Below, piece by piece: positions 59,338 to 64,000 of a DNA stretch of 64,000 bases. Below the pieces are notes generated by a model. That model was not told the DNA's origin and did not search any database. It saw nothing but the letters and a program-made list of their open reading frames with translations. Numbering within the stretch: position 1 is the stretch's first letter; each line of letters starts with the position of its first letter. The stretch comes from Kwoniella bestiolae CBS 10118 (taxonomy: Eukaryota; Basidiomycota; Tremellomycetes; Tremellales; Cryptococcaceae): contig NC_089245.1 in assembly GCF_000512585.2 (NCBI RefSeq), positions 124,001-188,000 of the forward strand, written 5' to 3'. The translations under genes and the position numbers were made by a program.

Positions 59338-62199
59338 CTACCCCTCCGGATGGAACTTTTTCACCACATCAGCCACAGCCGACTTAGCCATGTACGTCGC
59401 GCTTCTCCCTCTCGTCATTGATCCTGGCCCTGTGCTCTGTCCAGGGAAGGAAGTAGCAGAGGAAGAGGAGATCTGTCTCTGTATCGGTTGGGGTTGCTCT
59501 CTCTCCCCGCTTCCACTTTGAGATACCGATGGGGCCGTACGTTGAGGTTGAGGTTGATCAGATAAGGAAGCAGCTGGTGTGGGTGGTTGTTGAGTTATCG
59601 TAGGTACTTGGGTTGTAGGACTCATAGGCTGTGGTTGAGGTTGTAGAGGTTGCTGGTTCACTCTGAGTTGATTTAACAGGGCTCTCGTAGCTGCCAGCCA
59701 CTTTATTTCGTCCTCCTCACTTGGTGCGCACAGTACGTAGGTTCGTTTGGCAGTGATAAGTCTAAATATATTCTCTTCACTCTGCTTTTCTAATCCTATA
59801 CCGCCAGATTGAGAGGACGTCTTCTTAGGAGTAGACGATTGGACAGCATCGTTGGATGTGAGTCTGCCCCGCATGGCTGTTGTGAAATTCTGCTTGGTAG
59901 GTGGCGATGTAGACATCTGAGCATGGGTGTGAGACTGGTGAGCGTGATGGGTATGATGTGGGTGGAAGGGATTGTGATGTGCGGAATGTCGGTCTTCTTC
60001 GTCCGAGGCGAGCGAGTCGTCAGATGCGTCCACTTCTAATGCGTCAAGGACGGAGGTGAGAGGGATGAATCGGAGGGCTTTCGTGTCCTACAAGTCATCA
60101 TCACCATATCAGCTTTATTCAATCTAGCCACCTGGGTTAATGATGCATAACAAGCTGAATTCAAAATCACCATATGTGATTTAGTATAAGTAACACCCTG
60201 ACTGGTCAACACAAACCACCTCTTCCTCCATACCTTCCTACCTCTGCCCTTTGACCGCTTCATCAAATACGCCGACAAGATCACCTTGGTAGGATCGATA
60301 GGTGTCGAAGGTAGACTCTGATTCGCATCATTCGAGTTTCTCATTTGGTTTGATTCCGCCAGATCGATATCATCTTCATCCTCCGAGCTGACTACGAATT
60401 GGTTGGACGCCGAGGCTATACTCTGTATGTTTAGTGCAGCCGGTCGTTCGCCCGTGACGGGAGGTACGGACGACGCGATGCTTGATGTAGATGGTTCTCT
60501 CCTTGCTGCTACCGATGATGATGCTGCGGGACCACTGACAGATCGAGAGGATTGCACCGAAGTGGCTGTTGAGGGGTTTCTTCCTCCCATCAGGGTCGAG
60601 GTAGGTTGACCTTGAGTGGAATGAACCGATTGAGCAGATGTTGTTCGTGGGGTTGGATTTGGGATGTTCATTCTGGCCATTTGCGATGCGAGGGAGTTCG
60701 TCATATCCATAGGGGATGATGGGGGGATGACACCGCCAGAAGCTAATGAAGGGGATACTGAGCCAGCAGCATGTATGGCTTGGGGAGAGGCGATTCCCTG
60801 TGTTATAGGCTTGTTGACGAAGTACGAGCCGGTGGTAGCTATGCTCGTTCCCGGTGAGGTGGTATCAATGGCATTTTCGCTCATCGATCTATCTCTATTA
60901 GCAGTTGATGATGAGGAGGGGATGGGGATGGAACTGCTCTTCTGCTGATGATGATGTTCGTTCTTCTCCCTCTTCATTCGCTCTTCTTCCTCCCTTTCTG
61001 ATAATTTTCGTCGGACGCCGTTGATCGCGCGGACCCATTCTTCCATATCATCTTGGTGGGATGCTTTGGCGAAGAACGTTCGTTTGGGAGTGACGATACC
61101 GAATGAGTGTGGGTGCTTCTTCACTGTTACCGGTGCGACGGTGTGGACTTCGTGAAGATCTAGCACTTTCTTGAGGCAGTATTCCTACAAGTGTACGGCG
61201 AGTCAGTAAATCAACCAGTGGAAGGCGATCAGATATCTGCTAGGTGAGTGTGATGAAAACTCACCTTTTCATCTTTGTAATATGCTAACTTTTCTGTACG
61301 TAGTACGAACCATCTTTTCTTCCAAGCCTAGATAATCACACGAACATCAGCCCTGGTTCTCGTACAAATCACATGATCTTTGAATAGTGAAAGTCGGCTG
61401 ATGTAAGGGAACTGAGCTAGACTCACTTTTCTCCTCTCCTGCTTCTTCCACAGATACCCACTCTTAACGACCCTCTCACCCTCCATACCTTTTTGCAACC
61501 CCTGTTCCTCCTCTCCCTCAATCTCACTTCCACTCTCCCCCTCTCCCTCTCCTTCGTTCTCCTCGTTCTCCTCTTCTACATCTTCCAACTCAGCCTCATC
61601 GATAATCTCGCCACCGAACTTCCTCTCTGCTATTGCGCTTAGCCCGCCGACAGAGGTGGTTGCTGGGGTCAGTATCGGAGAGGTGGGATTGGGTGAACCG
61701 ATCATTGGTGGTTGCGTTGAAGAGGTGATGGAGGAGGAGTCGGATTCGTTGCCTGATGCTGAGTAGGTGTGGTATGATCCTGAAGGTGCGTGTGGGGGTG
61801 GAGGATGGGTCGATTTCTGCGTATATCATCATCAACAGATAGATTAGGTAGTACATATGTTTAAGGATGAACGAGGGATTGATTGACTCACCTTTTTCTT
61901 GGGTGATTCGTGCATTCGTGCGGAGGTTGCTGATGCCGATCTGAACGATAGCTTTCGCTCGATCTCTGATTTGGATGGTGGTTGAGCGGGTACGGGTGGT
62001 GAGAGGATTGGTGGTGCTTGGGGTTGTGTTTGTGGTTGTGCTGATCCGCCCGTGGGAGGCGGTGGGATTGTTTGTGGGTTGGCTGATGGGTCGAACATGA
62101 TTAGTACATGGGCATATATGGACACAATGGGGAGTGAGGAATGAGGATGGGGTTGATCAATGTGAAGTACTGTGATACGTTGTACTCACACTGTGACAT
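59338..62199 (-). CDS. tandem PH-domain protein
   Basis: About six exons encode over 800 residues. The first exon is 10 nt (MSQ plus one base) and splices at a CAG after a TACTAAT branch site. A Pro/Gln-rich start (SNPQTIPPPPTGG) and an acidic Glu/Gly stretch precede PH domain 1: VVKSGYLWKKQERRK|AWKKRWFVLR...LAYYKDEK|EYCLKKVLDL...EEWVRAINGVRRKL. After a ~230-residue Ser/Thr/Pro linker, PH domain 2 reads LSAYLMKRSKGRGRKVWRKRWFVLTSQGVTYTKSHM, broken by a His-rich insertion (HHTHHAHQSHTHAQ) before IFRLITAKRTYVLCAPSEEDEIKWLAATRALL. The C-terminus is Gln/Pro-rich. Tandem PH proteins bind phosphoinositides at membranes and act as adaptors. The KRWFVL signature and ending Trp helix are present in both domains. 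Confidence 0.88.
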
Positions 62200-62631
62200 G
62201 ATGAAACCGTTTGACTTGGATGTGTGTTATTGTTCTAACTCCGATTAATCACCCAGTCAAGGGTTATACACCGTTGGGCTCGTCGTCTCTCTTTCGTCAC
62301 GTAGATTCTGGTGTGATGAGGTTCGTGTATGCTTGTATGATGGTGGTGATGATGATGATGAGATGCATACAAATTGATGAGAATGAGGATGAGAGTATAA
62401 TATATATGAATGGGGAAGAGGGAACAGACAACAGCAACAACATAGCTTAGCTTGACGCTCGGACCGGGATCAATCACATGTAAGGAGTTACGTAATGCAT
62501 GTCATACTCGAGCAGCTTAAAAAGTTGGAAAGCGTCGAAGAGGATGAATGAGCAAAAGATCGAGATACAATACTGTTTTTATCACTGATATCTGTACTCT
62601 TATCACATCCCAGCTTCAATCACACCTCACA

Positions 62632-64000
62632 ATGTCCCTCTCAAGAGCAGGACCATCCCTCCGACCCCTTTGCAAACGATGTCTCACCGCCCAACGTCGC
62701 TCACTCCCTCCCTTCATTCCCACTCGTCAAATATCCACCAGTCCTTCGCATTCTCGACAACCTACTCGCCAACAACCCTACGCTATCCCCTCCACCGCCC
62801 TGCTCAACCCCTCTATACCGCGAGACCAAGCCGTTGCCAGAGCTCCATTACAAATAACAGTCAATGATTTCGACGAGAAACCCTCCGCACGTCCCCACCA
62901 AATTGTCAAACTCCTCTTACAGCGACTACCCGAGTACATCGATTCACCGCGAGCTAGGCGGAAACTCAATGCCTGTGGGCTAGATACGAAGCGCGTAAAC
63001 TCCATTCAGGATGAATGGCTAAGGAAGATTGAAGATGAACTGGGGGAGTATACTTCCAATCTCAACGACGGGGAGGTACTGGAGATGTTAAGTAGGAATG
63101 GGTGGAATGGAGAGGATCTCATTATAGCTCTAAACCAGGGACGGATCATCACAACTTTAGAATCTATGGCTTTACGGAACTTCCTCAGTTGGACTTTGAG
63201 TTTGGATCGAAAAGATCTGATCAACGATTCGCTTAGAATACATATCCAGAGTATATTGAATATAACCGATTTGACAAGATTACCATACTCCTCTGAATTC
63301 CTTTCCGCCCGATCTATGAAAAGACATTTCCACCTCCACATCGGACCTACCAACTCTGGGAAAACGTACAACGCCCTCAAAGCCCTGTCCAAAGCTAGTT
63401 CTGGAGCTTATGCTGGACCATTGAGGTTGCTGGCTCACGAAGTGTGGGAACGGATGAATCTCGGTACGGTCGGTGAACTCGATGGCAAGGGGAGGGCATG
63501 TAACTTGTTGACAGGTGAGGAGAGGAGGGTGGTAGATCCCGATTCGGGATTATTGAGCTGTACTGTCGAGATGCTTCCTCTAAATGGACTTAACGGGAAG
63601 GGATTCGACGTGGCTGTCATAGATGAAATTCAGATGTTGGGAGACGAACAGCGTGGTGGATCCTGGACAAAGGCTGTACTGGGATTGGCAGCTAAAGAGA
63701 TCCATCTATGTGGTGACGAGACGACCGTCAAATTACTGCATAACCTCCTTGAACCCCTCGGCGATCAGATAACCGTACATAAGTACAATAGACTCACACC
63801 GCTGGTGGTGGCTGAAGAAAGCTTGAATGCGGACTGGGAGAAGGTGGAGAAGGGAGATTGCGTGGTGACTTTCTCGAGGACGAATATATTCGCTGTTAAG
63901 AAGATGGTGGAATCTACTGCTGGGAAGAAATGCGCGGTCGTGTATGGGGCGTTACCCCCTGAGACGAGGGCTGAACAGGCTAGGGACTTTAATGATGAGG
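62632..64000 (+). CDS. SUV3: mitochondrial ATP-dependent RNA helicase SUV3, 5' part
   Basis: Partial: the open frame runs uninterrupted from MSLSRAGPSLRPL to the window end (456 codons). The N-terminus is Arg/Ser-rich without acids (KRCLTAQRRSLPPF), a mitochondrial targeting peptide. SUV3 partners the exoribonuclease in the mitochondrial degradosome. Walker A (motif I) is HIGPTNSGKTYNAL, followed by GPLRLLAHEVWERMN (Ia), CTVEMLP, the DExH box VIDEIQMLGD (motif II), and HLCGDET (motif III); VVTFSRTNIFAVKK begins the second RecA lobe. The region before motif I (about 190 residues) is the N-terminal domain of fungal Suv3. Its 3' half lies beyond the window. Confidence 0.95.
   Translation, partial: MSLSRAGPSLRPLCKRCLTAQRRSLPPFIPTRQISTSPSHSRQPTRQQPYAIPSTALLNPSIPRDQAVARAPLQITVNDFDEKPSARPHQIVKLLLQRLPEYIDSPRARRKLNACGLDTKRVNSIQDEWLRKIEDELGEYTSNLNDGEVLEMLSRNGWNGEDLIIALNQGRIITTLESMALRNFLSWTLSLDRKDLINDSLRIHIQSILNITDLTRLPYSSEFLSARSMKRHFHLHIGPTNSGKTYNALKALSKASSGAYAGPLRLLAHEVWERMNLGTVGELDGKGRACNLLTGEERRVVDPDSGLLSCTVEMLPLNGLNGKGFDVAVIDEIQMLGDEQRGGSWTKAVLGLAAKEIHLCGDETTVKLLHNLLEPLGDQITVHKYNRLTPLVVAEESLNADWEKVEKGDCVVTFSRTNIFAVKKMVESTAGKKCAVVYGALPPETRAEQARDFNDE

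Noticed and set aside
62335..62365. GAT/GGT trinucleotide run
   Set aside because: Ordinary microsatellite in the PH-domain gene's promoter.
1..64000. Search by eye for CRISPR arrays, tRNA and rRNA genes
   Set aside because: None seen. A tRNA could be missed by eye; a covariance-model scan would settle it.

Overview
This is nuclear DNA of a basidiomycete yeast or filamentous fungus. Genes are dense and split by many roughly 50-70 nt GT...AG introns. The proteins point to the Tremellomycetes (Cryptococcus/Kwoniella type); I infer this from the gene content and cannot name a species. No bacterial, viral or organellar genes, CRISPR arrays or tRNA genes were seen. The models below were spliced by eye, so outer ends and reading frames are more reliable than every internal junction.

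Layout: (1) 0.1-11.7 kb: a small secreted protein, then a nitrogen-scavenging set made of a 2-oxoglutarate/Fe(II) oxygenase divergent from a secreted zinc deaminase, a uric acid/xanthine permease and an amino acid permease, with AGATAAG (GATA-factor type) motifs clustered between them. (2) 12.4-17.0 kb: a divergent pair of homeodomain genes, HD2 (SXI2-like, minus) and HD1 (SXI1-like, plus). This is the HD mating-type locus, with both classes present on one haplotype. (3) 18.1-28.3 kb: an MCT-type transporter, then an unrecognised family of three tandem genes with a fourth, inverted and apparently frame-disrupted copy on the far side of ribosomal protein gene RPL22. (4) 28.6-40.5 kb: a Gfo/Idh/MocA oxidoreductase, a KRE6/SKN1 beta-1,6-glucan synthesis protein and a PMT2 protein O-mannosyltransferase. 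(5) 40.6-51.0 kb: sparse accessory DNA with two paralogous disordered proteins (one carrying a proline-rich minisatellite), a 376-bp solo LTR with a perfect target duplication, an orphan gene, a GPI-anchored cysteine-rich protein and a ricin-B-like secreted lectin. (6) 52.0-64.0 kb: an AVT-type vacuolar amino acid transporter, squalene epoxidase ERG1, a two-PH-domain protein and the 5' part of the mitochondrial RNA helicase SUV3, cut by the window end.

Most notable: the HD pair linked to RPL22 and a uric acid permease (genes I recall as MAT or MAT-flank genes in Cryptococcus neoformans), and the undescribed four-member family next to it. KRE6, PMT2 and the lectin/GPI proteins act at the cell surface. 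The permease/deaminase/oxygenase set plausibly works as an import-and-degrade module for extracellular nitrogen compounds.
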